From Amycolatopsis sp. A133 (GTDB lineage: Bacteria; Actinomycetota; Actinomycetes; Mycobacteriales; Pseudonocardiaceae): a stretch of 64,000 nt of DNA. Under the pieces are notes generated by a model. The model was not told the DNA's origin, made no database searches, and saw nothing but the letters and a program-made list of their open reading frames with translations. Shown in pieces: positions 23,873-31,713 of the stretch. Location of the stretch: contig NZ_JAVHJU010000069.1 of the NCBI RefSeq assembly GCF_031082405.1, forward strand, positions 124,001-188,000. The letters are read 5' to 3'. A program made the position numbers and the translations under genes. Position 1 is the first letter of the stretch, and every line of letters starts with the position of its first letter.

Positions 23873-26601
23873 GAGAACCGGCGGACGCGCGGTACCCAGG
23901 TCTGGAAGACGCTGACGTCGGGCAGGGTGATCGACGGCGCGAGTTCGGCCAGGCTGCGGTGCAGGTGCGCCCAGTGCGCGACCTCGGCGGCGGGGATCGT
24001 CCCGACCGCCCGGCTGGACCACCGATCGTCGCTCTCCACCGGCTGCAGGTCGGCCACGAAGTCGGTCCACGACGTCCGGGGTGCCCGGTGCAGCAGGGCG
24101 TCGGCGAACCGGCCGAGCAGGCGCCCGTGCGCGGTGCACGTCCCGAGCAGCACGACCACGGCTTCGTAATCGCCGCCGAGGAAGGCCGACGCCTCCGACA
24201 GGTCCCGGGTCGCCCGCAGCATGCGGTAGAGGTTGATGAGGCGCTTGGCGTCCCGGGGCGTGTCGACCAGCCGGTCCAGGCGGGACAGGAGCGCGATCTC
24301 CGGCTCGGTCAGCGGCCGCGGTTTTGCGGGCGGCTCGGCCGGGTCCAGCTGCGCGGCCACCTGGGAGCCGGCCTCCACCGGCAGGTCGGTGCCGGGGTCG
24401 TCCCACGGGGAGGAGGCGGCCGGCGGCGGCGCCGTCGGTTCCGCCTCCGCCGCCGGCCGCGGTGCGGCGGCCGGCGGTTCGACCATCCCGTCCAGGAGCC
24501 GCCGGAGGCTGCCGGCGGGCATCGGGGGCAGGACGAGCGGGATGTTGAGGATCTTTTCCAGGTAGTCCTCGGGTGTCACGTGCCACCCATCGGCCCGCAC
24601 GAGGGGGTCCGCTTCGATCAGCCGGTCGTAGTGCGTGCTCAGCGACCGCAGCAGCCACCGCGGGTCCACCCCGACGACCACCACGAACAGGTCGAACGCG
24701 AGCAGCAGGTGCACCGCTTGGAGCACGTCGACCACCTGGCGGGGGCTGCAGCGGTCGAGGTCGTCGATGTAGAGCACGATCCGGTCCAGCGGCCGGGTCC
24801 CGTCGTCGTCGCCGGTGGTCATCAGCGCGACGAGCTTCTCGAAGTCCTTGCGGATGGTGGAGATGAGGCCCAGGTTGGCGTGGTAGTCGTCGGTGCGGGA
24901 GCGCTCGGCGAGGAAGGCGTAGAGCCGGCGGCCCGGCGTCAGCTCGGTCAGCTGGCGGCCCAGCTCGCCGATCCGGGCGACGACTTCTTCCAGCTGCCGT
25001 TCGGCGATCTGCTGTTCGGCGTCGGCCTCGCGCAGGGCGGCGATCTCCCGGTGGGTGCCGGCGTCGAGGCCGTTCTGGAGGTCTTCCGCCAGGGAACGCA
25101 GCCGCCGCACCCCGGCGCGGGCGGCCCTGACCAGGGTCAGCCCGGCGGTGGCCAGGCTGCCGGACACCGCACCGACGCCGATCAGCCAGCTCCGGACGTC
25201 CGGGACGAACGCGGTGAAGCCCGCGCCGGCCAGCAGTACGACAGCCGCGACGACCAGCACGGCCTTGCCTCGGCGGAAGCGCGAGATGCGAGCCAGTTCC
25301 TCGGCTTCACCGCGGGTCTCCCGCAGCTCGTCGGCCAGCAGTTTGCCTTGCTCGGCCGCGCCATCGACGCCGAGTTTCCGCCACACCTCGGCGTACTGCG
25401 CTTGGAACGCCGGTGACTCCCTCAGGGCCCGCCCCAGGTCGAGAGCTCGCGTCGTGCGGCTGGTGCGGGCTTCGCCGATCTTGAGCTTGAGGGCCGCGGC
25501 CTCGGCCTGGGCTCGTTCGGTCACCGCGGTCAGCTGCTTGCGCTGCTCCAGTTCGGCGGCGAGCCGGTCACGCAGCCGGGTGCCTTCGCGGAGCCGGGCC
25601 TGGTGCTCGGCGTCCGGCTCGCCCGGCTGCCGGACCGGCTCGGCGAGCTGGCGGAAGATCTCGTCGCCGAGACTGGCCCACAGGTTGGCGTCCGCGTAGT
25701 GCCACGCGTTGAACCCGACCTGCGCGATCTTGCGGCACTGGCCCGGGGTGCCCTCCAGTTCTTTGACCTGGCCGCGCAGCATGCCCATGAAGAAGCTCTT
25801 GCCCGCGCCCCACTCGCCGAACAACCCGATCGACAACGGCAGCGGTGTGTCCTTGGCGGCGATCACCGTGGCCAGCATGGAGACGTAGGGCTGGACGCCG
25901 AGGTGATCGCGGGTCAGCGGGATGCACTCGTTGGGGTCGACGAGGTCCTTGGCCAGCCCGCCCGCGAGCTGGTCGGCCGCGAACCCGCCGGCGGAGAGGC
26001 TCTCGGGGACGCGGGCGGCCGTCCACTGCAGCGCGATGGTGTGCACCTGCTCCCTGTGGAGGGAGAAGAAGATCACCGTGCGGACCGCGGCGTGGGCGGC
26101 GAGGGCCCCTTTGATCAGCGCGGTGGCCGCGACTTCGGGAACCATTCCCAGGTCACCGGTGGCGAACAGCGGCAGCGCGACGGCCGAAGCCCCGGCCCGC
26201 GCGGCCTCGCGGATCGCGGTTTCCGCCGCGGTGGCGATCGCGTCCGGCGTCACCGCGCGGTCCTCGTCCGCGGTGTGCGGAGTCGCCAGCACGGCGAACC
26301 GCAGCCGGTGGCCCGTGGTTTGCGCGCTCAGGTCGACCAGCGCCGGTGCGTCGGGCCTGATCTTGCCGAGCGGGGCCGAATCCCAGTCGGCGAGGGGGTA
26401 CTCCGCTTCCAAGGCGTCGGCGGCCTGGCCGAACGTCGCGCCGACGGAGACGGCCACGGCGTCCACCGGCAGTTCCCAGGGGCGGTTGGTCAGCGCGGCG
26501 GCGTAGGTGACGCCGTCGACGGTCTGCAGCGGGGTCACCTCGGGCGCCTGCGATGGGCTCACAGTTTTTGACTCGCGGATCCGCCCCCGGTTGTTACGCA
26601 C
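23845..26601 (-). CDS. Membrane KAP-family P-loop NTPase with N-terminal macro-like domain
   Basis: Large protein of 918 residues. About 25-220 looks like a macro-type fold (VDAVAVSVGATFGQAA; ALPLFATGDLG). A KAP NTPase follows, with Walker A GEWGAGKS near residue 265 and Walker B IVLYIDDLDRC near 610. In between lie a coiled region and two transmembrane helices (about 446-487), the insertion typical of KAP proteins. The conserved helical segment TPRDAKRLINLYR is near 790. A Pro/Ala-rich linker separates it from the core. KAP NTPases are membrane-anchored ATPases, several of them in suspected phage-defence loci. The start may instead be GTG 26562. It overlaps the convergent sigma gene. Confidence 0.75.
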   Translation of the reverse strand: MRNNRGRIRESKTVSPSQAPEVTPLQTVDGVTYAAALTNRPWELPVDAVAVSVGATFGQAADALEAEYPLADWDSAPLGKIRPDAPALVDLSAQTTGHRLRFAVLATPHTADEDRAVTPDAIATAAETAIREAARAGASAVALPLFATGDLGMVPEVAATALIKGALAAHAAVRTVIFFSLHREQVHTIALQWTAARVPESLSAGGFAADQLAGGLAKDLVDPNECIPLTRDHLGVQPYVSMLATVIAAKDTPLPLSIGLFGEWGAGKSFFMGMLRGQVKELEGTPGQCRKIAQVGFNAWHYADANLWASLGDEIFRQLAEPVRQPGEPDAEHQARLREGTRLRDRLAAELEQRKQLTAVTERAQAEAAALKLKIGEARTSRTTRALDLGRALRESPAFQAQYAEVWRKLGVDGAAEQGKLLADELRETRGEAEELARISRFRRGKAVLVVAAVVLLAGAGFTAFVPDVRSWLIGVGAVSGSLATAGLTLVRAARAGVRRLRSLAEDLQNGLDAGTHREIAALREADAEQQIAERQLEEVVARIGELGRQLTELTPGRRLYAFLAERSRTDDYHANLGLISTIRKDFEKLVALMTTGDDDGTRPLDRIVLYIDDLDRCSPRQVVDVLQAVHLLLAFDLFVVVVGVDPRWLLRSLSTHYDRLIEADPLVRADGWHVTPEDYLEKILNIPLVLPPMPAGSLRRLLDGMVEPPAAAPRPAAEAEPTAPPPAASSPWDDPGTDLPVEAGSQVAAQLDPAEPPAKPRPLTEPEIALLSRLDRLVDTPRDAKRLINLYRMLRATRDLSEASAFLGGDYEAVVVLLGTCTAHGRLLGRFADALLHRAPRTSWTDFVADLQPVESDDRWSSRAVGTIPAAEVAHWAHLHRSLAELAPSITLPDVSVFQTWVPRVRRFSYVLAPGAP

Positions 26602-26735
26602 AGCACCCGAGTGCTTCCAAGTTGTTCTGGGTTCGGATATGTGACCTTATCCTAACTCAGGTGTCTCTGGACTAGTCTTTTGATTTTGAACAGATACTTC
26701 TAGTTCTAATCAGAAGATTTGGTAGGGTACTGAAC
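26602..26735. promoter_or_regulatory. AT-rich divergent promoter region between the KAP NTPase and coiled-coil genes
   Basis: This 134-nt stretch is visibly richer in A+T than its surroundings. It carries an inverted repeat TCTTTTGATT (26676-26685) / AATCAGAAGA (26708-26717), matching 9 of 10. A TAGGGT -10 (26723-26728) sits 7 nt before ATG 26736. A shared regulator or H-NS-like silencing (Lsr2) is plausible. Confidence 0.5.
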
Positions 26736-27797
26736 ATGACGGAAGACGCTGGTCAAGTGCGTGTGTGCGAGTACCGGAGGTGCGGGGCGCCGCTGCCGCC
26801 GGCAGTGGGGCGCGGGAGCCGGGCGCGGTTCTGCCAGGACGGGAAGACCTGGGGCCGCCGCAACCTCAGCTGCCGTGACGCCGAGGCGGTGCTCTCGGAC
26901 GCCGAGTCGCTGCGGGAGAGCGACACGGAGCTGGACGACACCGCCGTCACCGCGCTCGCCGGCCAGGTCGACCGGGTGCTCGAACCGGCCCGCGGGCTGG
27001 TCGAGACGCTCACGACGCTGCGCCACCAGCTCGAAGCGACCACTGCGGCCGCGCTGGCCGAGCGGGATGCCGCGGTGGCCGAGGCCGACGAGCACCGTCT
27101 GCACCGCGGCCGCGCCGAAGCCGAAGCCGCTCAGGCCCGGGACACCGCCGAGGCGGCCGTCGCCGCGGCAGCCGCGGCGGCCGACGACAAGGCGGCCGCA
27201 GTCCGGGAACGAGACGAAGAGCGTGCCGCCCGGCGCGGCGCCGTCCAGGAGCGGCAGCGGGCCGAGGGGCAGCTGGCCGCGGTCCGCGATGAGCTCGCCC
27301 GCGTCGCCGAGCGTGCCGATGCCGCCGCCGTCCTCTCCGGCGAACGTGCCGCGGCGATCGCCGCGCTCACCGCCGAACTGGCGGCCGCCCGGACCGCGCT
27401 CGAGGAGGAACGTGGCCGTGGCCAGGCCGCCACAGCGCGGGCGGAGGCGGCCGAAACCCGCGCCGACGCCGTCCAGGAACGGTTCGACGCCGCGCGCGGC
27501 GAGCACGTCAAGGCGGTCGCGGCGCAGGAAGCCGCGCTCGACCGCGCCCGCGCCGAGACCGAGCGCCTGCGGGCCGGGTTCGACCAGCGGCTCACCGAAC
27601 TGCAGGTGGTGCACGAGCAGACCGTCCGGTCGATGCACAAAACCACGACGAGCCTCGGCGCCGAACTGCGTGCCGCGCTGAGCCGGGCCGACGCCGCCGA
27701 GCGCGAGCTGGCCCGCGTGCTCGGCGTCCTGCGGGAGGTGCCCGAGCTCCCCGAGATACTTAAGCAGTTACTTGACCAACAGCCGGAGCAGAGCTAA
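26736..27797 (+). CDS. Cys4-motif protein with long coiled coil
   Basis: Protein of 353 residues with no assigned function. The first 45 residues hold four cysteines in the pattern CEYRRCGAPLPP, RFCQDG and LSCRDAE, like the short zinc motif found in many actinobacterial proteins of the type CGxPLPxxxGRGxRxxxC. From about residue 85 to 320 it is an almost uninterrupted Ala/Glu/Arg coiled coil, as in KfrA-like or SMC-like scaffolds. It is divergent from the KAP NTPase and may act with it. ArsR gene operators overlap its 3' end. Confidence 0.7.
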   Translation: MTEDAGQVRVCEYRRCGAPLPPAVGRGSRARFCQDGKTWGRRNLSCRDAEAVLSDAESLRESDTELDDTAVTALAGQVDRVLEPARGLVETLTTLRHQLEATTAAALAERDAAVAEADEHRLHRGRAEAEAAQARDTAEAAVAAAAAAADDKAAAVRERDEERAARRGAVQERQRAEGQLAAVRDELARVAERADAAAVLSGERAAAIAALTAELAAARTALEEERGRGQAATARAEAAETRADAVQERFDAARGEHVKAVAAQEAALDRARAETERLRAGFDQRLTELQVVHEQTVRSMHKTTTSLGAELRAALSRADAAERELARVLGVLREVPELPEILKQLLDQQPEQS

Positions 27798-27814
27798 CTT
27801 AAGTACATGCTTAA
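27758..27814 (+). promoter_or_regulatory. ArsR promoter/operator overlapping the start codon
   Basis: ACTTAAG occurs twice (27758-27764 and 27797-27803). The second copy belongs to TTAAG-tacatg-CTTAA (27799-27814), which includes the ATG of the ArsR gene. TAACTT (27795-27800) 6 nt before the ATG could be the -10 of a leaderless mRNA, and repressor binding would block it directly. Confidence 0.5.
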
Positions 27815-28154
27815 CCATGAAGTGCCGCTGGACCTGGTGTTCCGCGCCCTGGGCGACCCGACCCGGCGGGCACTGGTGGAGCGGCTCGTGCGGGGCCCGG
27901 CGTCGGTCAGTGAGCTGGCCGAGCCGCTGACCATGTCGCTCGCCGCGGTCGTGCAGCACCTGCAGGTGCTGGAGGCGGCCGGGATCGTGCGATCGGAGAA
28001 GGCCGGCCGCGTCCGCACCTGCCGGATCGAACCGGCGGCGCTGCGGGCGGGCGAGCAGTGGCTGGGGCGTCAGCGCACCACGTGGGAGAGCAAGCTCGAC
28101 CGGCTCGGCGACTTCCTCGCCGGCCCGGAGACCTCCGAAGGGAGCCCCTCATGA
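27807..28154 (+). CDS. ArsR family winged-helix repressor
   Basis: Protein of 115 residues: ALGDPTRRALVERLVRG, SVSELAEPLTMSLAAVVQHL and LEAAGIVRSEKAGRVRTCRI give the winged helix. No metal-binding cysteine pair is present. It is coupled to the SRPBCC gene by a 4-nt ATGA overlap. This pairing is the same as at 15608-16395, although the two ArsR proteins are not close copies. It probably represses itself through the overlapping operator. Confidence 0.9.
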   Translation: MLNHEVPLDLVFRALGDPTRRALVERLVRGPASVSELAEPLTMSLAAVVQHLQVLEAAGIVRSEKAGRVRTCRIEPAALRAGEQWLGRQRTTWESKLDRLGDFLAGPETSEGSPS

Positions 28155-28585
28155 CCGTCTTGCACAGCACGTTCAACCTCGAACGCAGCTACCCGGTGCC
28201 GCCGGAGCGGGTGTTCGCCGCCTGGGCCGACCCGGAGGCGAAGAAGCGCTGGTTCGTTTCCGCGGGCGAGCACGAGCTGGACTTCCGCGCCGGTGGCCGG
28301 GAAGCCGTCGAAGGCCGTACCCCCGCCGGCGGCGTGCTGACCTTCGTCGCGACCTACCACGACATCGTGCCCGACCGGCGGATCGTCTTCACCGGCACGC
28401 TCACCGGCGACGATGCGCTCGCGACCGTCTCGACCACGACCGTGGAGCTGTTCGCCGAAGGTGACGGCACCCGGCTGGTGCTCACCGAGCAGGACACCTT
28501 CCTCGACGGCGCCGAGAAGCCGGAATGGCGCGAGCAGGGCACCGGCGACTGGCTCGACCGGCTCGGCGACGAACTCAAGCAGTGA
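28151..28585 (+). CDS. SRPBCC (AHSA1-like) domain protein
   Basis: Protein of 144 residues with the AHSA1/CalC-like fold (RSYPVPPERVFAAWADPEAKKRWF; DIVPDRRIVFTGTL; GTRLVLTEQDTFLDG). It probably binds a hydrophobic ligand and works with the preceding ArsR protein, with which it is translationally coupled. It ends 4 nt before the end of the convergent AraC gene. Confidence 0.88.
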   Translation: MTVLHSTFNLERSYPVPPERVFAAWADPEAKKRWFVSAGEHELDFRAGGREAVEGRTPAGGVLTFVATYHDIVPDRRIVFTGTLTGDDALATVSTTTVELFAEGDGTRLVLTEQDTFLDGAEKPEWREQGTGDWLDRLGDELKQ

Positions 28586-28589
28586 CCGC

Positions 28590-29522
28590 TCACCGCGACC
28601 GGTAGTGCTGCGGACTCATCCCGAATTCGCGCTTGAACGCCGCGCTGAGGGCGAACGCGCTGCCGTACCCCACTCGGTGGGCGATCGAGGCGATGGTGGC
28701 GTCCGGGTGCTGGCGCAGCAGGTCCGCGGCCAGCGCGAGGCGCCAGCCGGTGAGGTACGCCATCGGTGTCTCGCCGACCGCGGCCGCGAAGCGGCGGGCC
28801 AATGCCGCTCGGGACACGCCGACGTCGGCGGCGAGCTTGGCGACCGTCCACGGCTCGGCCGGCTGGTGCTGCAGCAGCCGCAGCGCCTGGCCGACGACCG
28901 GGTCTTCGTGGGCCCGGTACCAGGCCGGTGCGCTGGTGCCGGGCCGGTCGAACCAGGCCCGCAGCGCGGCGATCAGCAGCAGGTCGAGCAGGCGGTCGAG
29001 GACGGCCTCCTGGCCCGGGACGTCCTTGCCGATCTCGGTGGCGAGCAGCCCGACCAGCGGGGTCGGCCAGTCGGCGGCGCGCAGGACGAGCACCGGGGGC
29101 AGCGCGGCCAGCAGCCGTCCGCTCAGCTCGCCCGCCATGCCGTAGGTGCCGGTGAGCAGCACGACCGGGCCGTCGGTGCCGTGGCCCCAGGTGCGGACCC
29201 CGGTGCCGGCGAGCTCGCTCAGGTGGCCGCCGTCGGGGGTGCGGCACTCCTGGCCGGGCAGGATGAGCGCCTGCGGCGGGGTTTCCGGGTGGTCGGCGAC
29301 CAGGTACGGATCCGGGCCGCGGGCGATGGCGACGTCGCCTTCGCCCAGCAGGACGCCTTCGCCGCCGTCGGGGACGATCCACCCCTCGCCGTGCACCACC
29401 GACACCACGGTCAGCGGCGCCCGGTCTTCGATGCGCAGCGACCACGGCGGGGTCAGCACCGAACGCAGCAGGAACGCGCCGTGGGCGCGGGGGCCGTCGA
29501 GCAGCGCGGCGAGCGGGTCCAT
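28590..29522 (-). CDS. AraC family regulator with N-terminal cupin
   Basis: Protein of 310 residues: an AraC-type cupin sensor (about 1-180; GEGWIVPDGGEGVLLGEGDVAI) and a C-terminal double helix-turn-helix (about 200-305; VAKLAADVGVSRAALARRFAAAVGE; IASIAHRVGYGSAFALSAAFKREFG). It is divergent from an NmrA-like reductase gene, its probable target. ATG 29522 is preceded on the minus strand by TACAGT at 6 nt and TTGATC 15 nt further up. Confidence 0.92.
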   Translation of the reverse strand: MDPLAALLDGPRAHGAFLLRSVLTPPWSLRIEDRAPLTVVSVVHGEGWIVPDGGEGVLLGEGDVAIARGPDPYLVADHPETPPQALILPGQECRTPDGGHLSELAGTGVRTWGHGTDGPVVLLTGTYGMAGELSGRLLAALPPVLVLRAADWPTPLVGLLATEIGKDVPGQEAVLDRLLDLLLIAALRAWFDRPGTSAPAWYRAHEDPVVGQALRLLQHQPAEPWTVAKLAADVGVSRAALARRFAAAVGETPMAYLTGWRLALAADLLRQHPDATIASIAHRVGYGSAFALSAAFKREFGMSPQHYRSR

Positions 29523-29528
29523 GCCCCG

Positions 29529-29555
29529 ACTGTAGACGCTGGAATATGCGATCAA
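29529..29555 (-). promoter_or_regulatory. Candidate promoter of the AraC gene
   Basis: On the minus strand, TTGATC (29550-29555), a 15-nt spacer and TACAGT (29529-29534) lie 6 nt before ATG 29522. The spacer is short, so this is tentative. Confidence 0.4.
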
Positions 29556-29603
29556 GGCTTTGAACTATGGAGAGTCTCACCGGGAGCCGCTTGACTCGGC
29601 GTC

Positions 29604-30425
29604 ATGACAACAACATTCCTGGTGGTGGGCGGGACCGGCAAGACCGGTCGCCGGGTGGCGGACCGGTTGCGGGAGCGCGGTCTGCCGGTGCGGATCACGT
29701 CGCGGCGCGGGTCGCCGCCGTTCGACTGGGGTGATCGCGGGACCTGGGCGCGGGCGCTCACCGGGGTCGACGCGGTCTACCTGACCTACTACCCCGATCT
29801 GGTGGTGCCGGAGGCGGCGGCGGACATCCGGGCGTTCACCGAGCTGGCGGTGGCGTTCGGGGTGCGGCACCTGGTGCTGCTGTCCGGCCGCGGCGAGGAG
29901 GAAGCCGAGGCGTGCGAAGGGATCGTCCGGGAGGCCGGCACCGGCTGGACGGTCCTGCGGTGCAGCTGGTTCGCGCAGAACTTCAGCGAGCACTTCCTGC
30001 TGGAGGCGGTGCGCGCCGGGGAGATCGTGCTGCCGGCGGGGACGGTGACCGAGCCGTTCGTCGACGTCCGCGACCTCGCCGACGTGGCGGTGCAGGTGCT
30101 GACCGAACCCGGGCACGACGGTGCGCTGTACGAGCTGACCGGGCCGCGGCTGCTGAGCTTCGCCGACGCCGCCGCGGACATTTCGGCCGCCTCGGGGCGA
30201 GATGTCCGCTATGTTCCGGTTTCGGCCGGGGAGTTCGCCGCCGCGGCGGTCGGTCAGGGGGTGCCCGAGGCGGAGGTCGGCGCGCTGACCGAGCTGTTCG
30301 CCCGGGTGCTGGACGGCCGCAACTCGTCGGTGACGGCCGATGTCGAGCGGGTGCTGGGCCGTCCGGCGACGGATTTCGCCGAATTCGCGCGGGACGCCGC
30401 CGCAACCGGGGTCTGGGCCCGGTGA
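29604..30425 (+). CDS. NmrA-like NAD(P)-binding protein (atypical SDR)
   Basis: Protein of 273 residues with an N-terminal Rossmann motif (VVGGTGKTGRRVADRL) and the hydrophobic walls of the NmrA/quinone-reductase-2 type of atypical SDRs (LLSGRGEEEAEACE; EPFVDVRDLADVAVQVL). It could be a redox sensor or a quinone or isoflavone-type reductase. It is divergent from the AraC gene and followed after 17 nt by a DUF1772 membrane protein, a common pairing in actinobacteria. Confidence 0.88.
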   Translation: MTTTFLVVGGTGKTGRRVADRLRERGLPVRITSRRGSPPFDWGDRGTWARALTGVDAVYLTYYPDLVVPEAAADIRAFTELAVAFGVRHLVLLSGRGEEEAEACEGIVREAGTGWTVLRCSWFAQNFSEHFLLEAVRAGEIVLPAGTVTEPFVDVRDLADVAVQVLTEPGHDGALYELTGPRLLSFADAAADISAASGRDVRYVPVSAGEFAAAAVGQGVPEAEVGALTELFARVLDGRNSSVTADVERVLGRPATDFAEFARDAAATGVWAR

Positions 30426-30442
30426 CGAGGAAGGGGAGACCG

Positions 30443-30895
30443 ATGTCGCTGGTGGTGCTGGTGGCCGCGCTGGTCGCGGCGGGGCTGATCGCCGGGTTGT
30501 TCTACGCCTACGCGTGCTCGGTGCTGCCGGGTCTGGCGCGCGGGGACGACAAGACGTTCGTCGAGGGGATGCGCGGCATCAACGTCGCGATCGTGAACCC
30601 GGTGTTCATGCTGACGTTCCTGGGCGCGCCGGTGCTGGCGGGGGTGGCGGTGTTCCTGAACCCGGGCCCGCGGCCGTGGGTGCTCGCGGGGTTCGGGTTC
30701 CTGGTGGTGATGGTGGTGATCACCGGGGTGGTGCACATCCCGCTGAACAACGCGCTGGCCGCCGGCGGCGACGATCACGCGGCGCTGCGGGCGCGGTTCG
30801 AGACGGCGTGGGTGCGCTGGAACGTGCTGCGCGCACTGGTGAGCACGGCGGGCTTCGGCTGCCTGGCCGGGGCCGTGCTCACCGGCCGCGGTTAG
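30443..30895 (+). CDS. DUF1772 (anthrone oxygenase family) membrane protein
   Basis: Protein of 150 residues with four predicted transmembrane helices (about 3-24, 50-72, 77-97 and 128-148) and the conserved loop HIPLNNALA. The family is annotated as DUF1772 or anthrone-oxygenase-like. AAGGGGAG precedes ATG 30443. It probably forms an operon with the NmrA-like gene. Its stop shares bases with the stop of the convergent GyrI-like gene. Confidence 0.88.
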   Translation: MSLVVLVAALVAAGLIAGLFYAYACSVLPGLARGDDKTFVEGMRGINVAIVNPVFMLTFLGAPVLAGVAVFLNPGPRPWVLAGFGFLVVMVVITGVVHIPLNNALAAGGDDHAALRARFETAWVRWNVLRALVSTAGFGCLAGAVLTGRG

Positions 30896-31377
30896 CTCTT
30901 GAGGCGGAAGAGCAGGTCGGTGACCCACTTCGCGGGGTCGGCGACCTCGCGGGGGTCGGTGCGCAGCACTTCCAGGCGGCAGCCCCAGTCCTCGCCGTCC
31001 GGCCCGTCGGTGCGGTCCCAGGGGACGCCTTCGGCGGCGCCCCAGGCGAGGACGGCCTCCGTCGCGGCGGCCAGGCCGCCGGGAGCGCCGACGTAGGTGT
31101 CGAGCACGTACCGGCCGGCCGGGAGCTCGCCGAGGAAGGCGGGCTCTTCCGGGGTGTAGGTCCCTTCGAACGGGACGCCGGCCTCGACGGTGAACCGCGG
31201 GCCGGGGTGCAGCGTCCGGTAGCGGAAGAACGGGGCTCCCGCCAAGGCGACGCCGGCGGCGGCGAGGGTGGCGGCCAGTGGTGGCAGCCGGTCGGCGATC
31301 CGCGGGAAGTCGGGAATGCCGACGGTGGCGCGTTCGGCGACGTACCGCTGGGCGGGCCGGTCGACGATGGCGGGCAT
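30892..31377 (-). CDS. GyrI-like (effector-binding domain) protein
   Basis: Protein of 161 residues with the GyrI/BmrR ligand-binding fold: two beta-alpha-beta-beta units (QRYVAERATVGIPDFPRIAD; PAGRYVLDTYVGAPGGLAAATEAVLAWG; DWGCRLEVLRTDP). Members bind hydrophobic drugs or DNA gyrase. It is the last gene of the second ECF42 operon, with its ATG overlapping the DGPF stop by 1 nt. It may therefore sequester or sense the compound to which the sigma factor responds. Confidence 0.82.
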   Translation of the reverse strand: MPAIVDRPAQRYVAERATVGIPDFPRIADRLPPLAATLAAAGVALAGAPFFRYRTLHPGPRFTVEAGVPFEGTYTPEEPAFLGELPAGRYVLDTYVGAPGGLAAATEAVLAWGAAEGVPWDRTDGPDGEDWGCRLEVLRTDPREVADPAKWVTDLLFRLKS

Positions 31378-31712
31378 CAGGCGAAGTCCTCCGGTCCGAG
31401 CATCGGGCGGACTTCGATGCTGCCGTAGGCCGCGGCGGGGTGCCGGGCGGCGAGTTCGAGGGCTTCGTCGAGGTCGGCGCAGTCGAGGATGACGAAGCCG
31501 CCGATCTGTTCCTTGGCTTCGGTGAACGGTCCGTCGGTGAGCAGCACTTCGCCGTCGCGGACGCGGATCGTGGTGGCTTCCGCCGGTGGGCGGAGGCCGC
31601 CGCCGCCGCGGATCTTGCCGCGGCGTTCGAGGTCTTCACCCCAGCCGCCGCAGCCGTCGTTCTGGTGTTCCTCGGCGGTTTCGTCGCCGCAGATCATCAG
31701 CAGGTACTGCAT
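31377..31712 (-). CDS. YCII/DGPF family protein of the second ECF42 module
   Basis: Protein of 111 residues with the canonical DGPF motif (LLTDGPFTEAKEQIGGF) and a YCII-like fold. The N-terminus MQYLLMICGDE is typical. It lies 1 nt after the alpha/beta-hydrolase stop and overlaps the GyrI-like gene by 1 nt. It is the counterpart of the 22335-22679 protein, but with DGPF in place of DGPY. Confidence 0.9.
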   Translation of the reverse strand: MQYLLMICGDETAEEHQNDGCGGWGEDLERRGKIRGGGGLRPPAEATTIRVRDGEVLLTDGPFTEAKEQIGGFVILDCADLDEALELAARHPAAAYGSIEVRPMLGPEDFA

Positions 31713-31713
31713 G

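Noticed and set aside
22541..24658. 705-codon minus-strand open frame across the ECF42 sigma gene
   Set aside because: It is an antisense shadow without family motifs. The sigma factor on the plus strand and the KAP protein in another frame explain the region.
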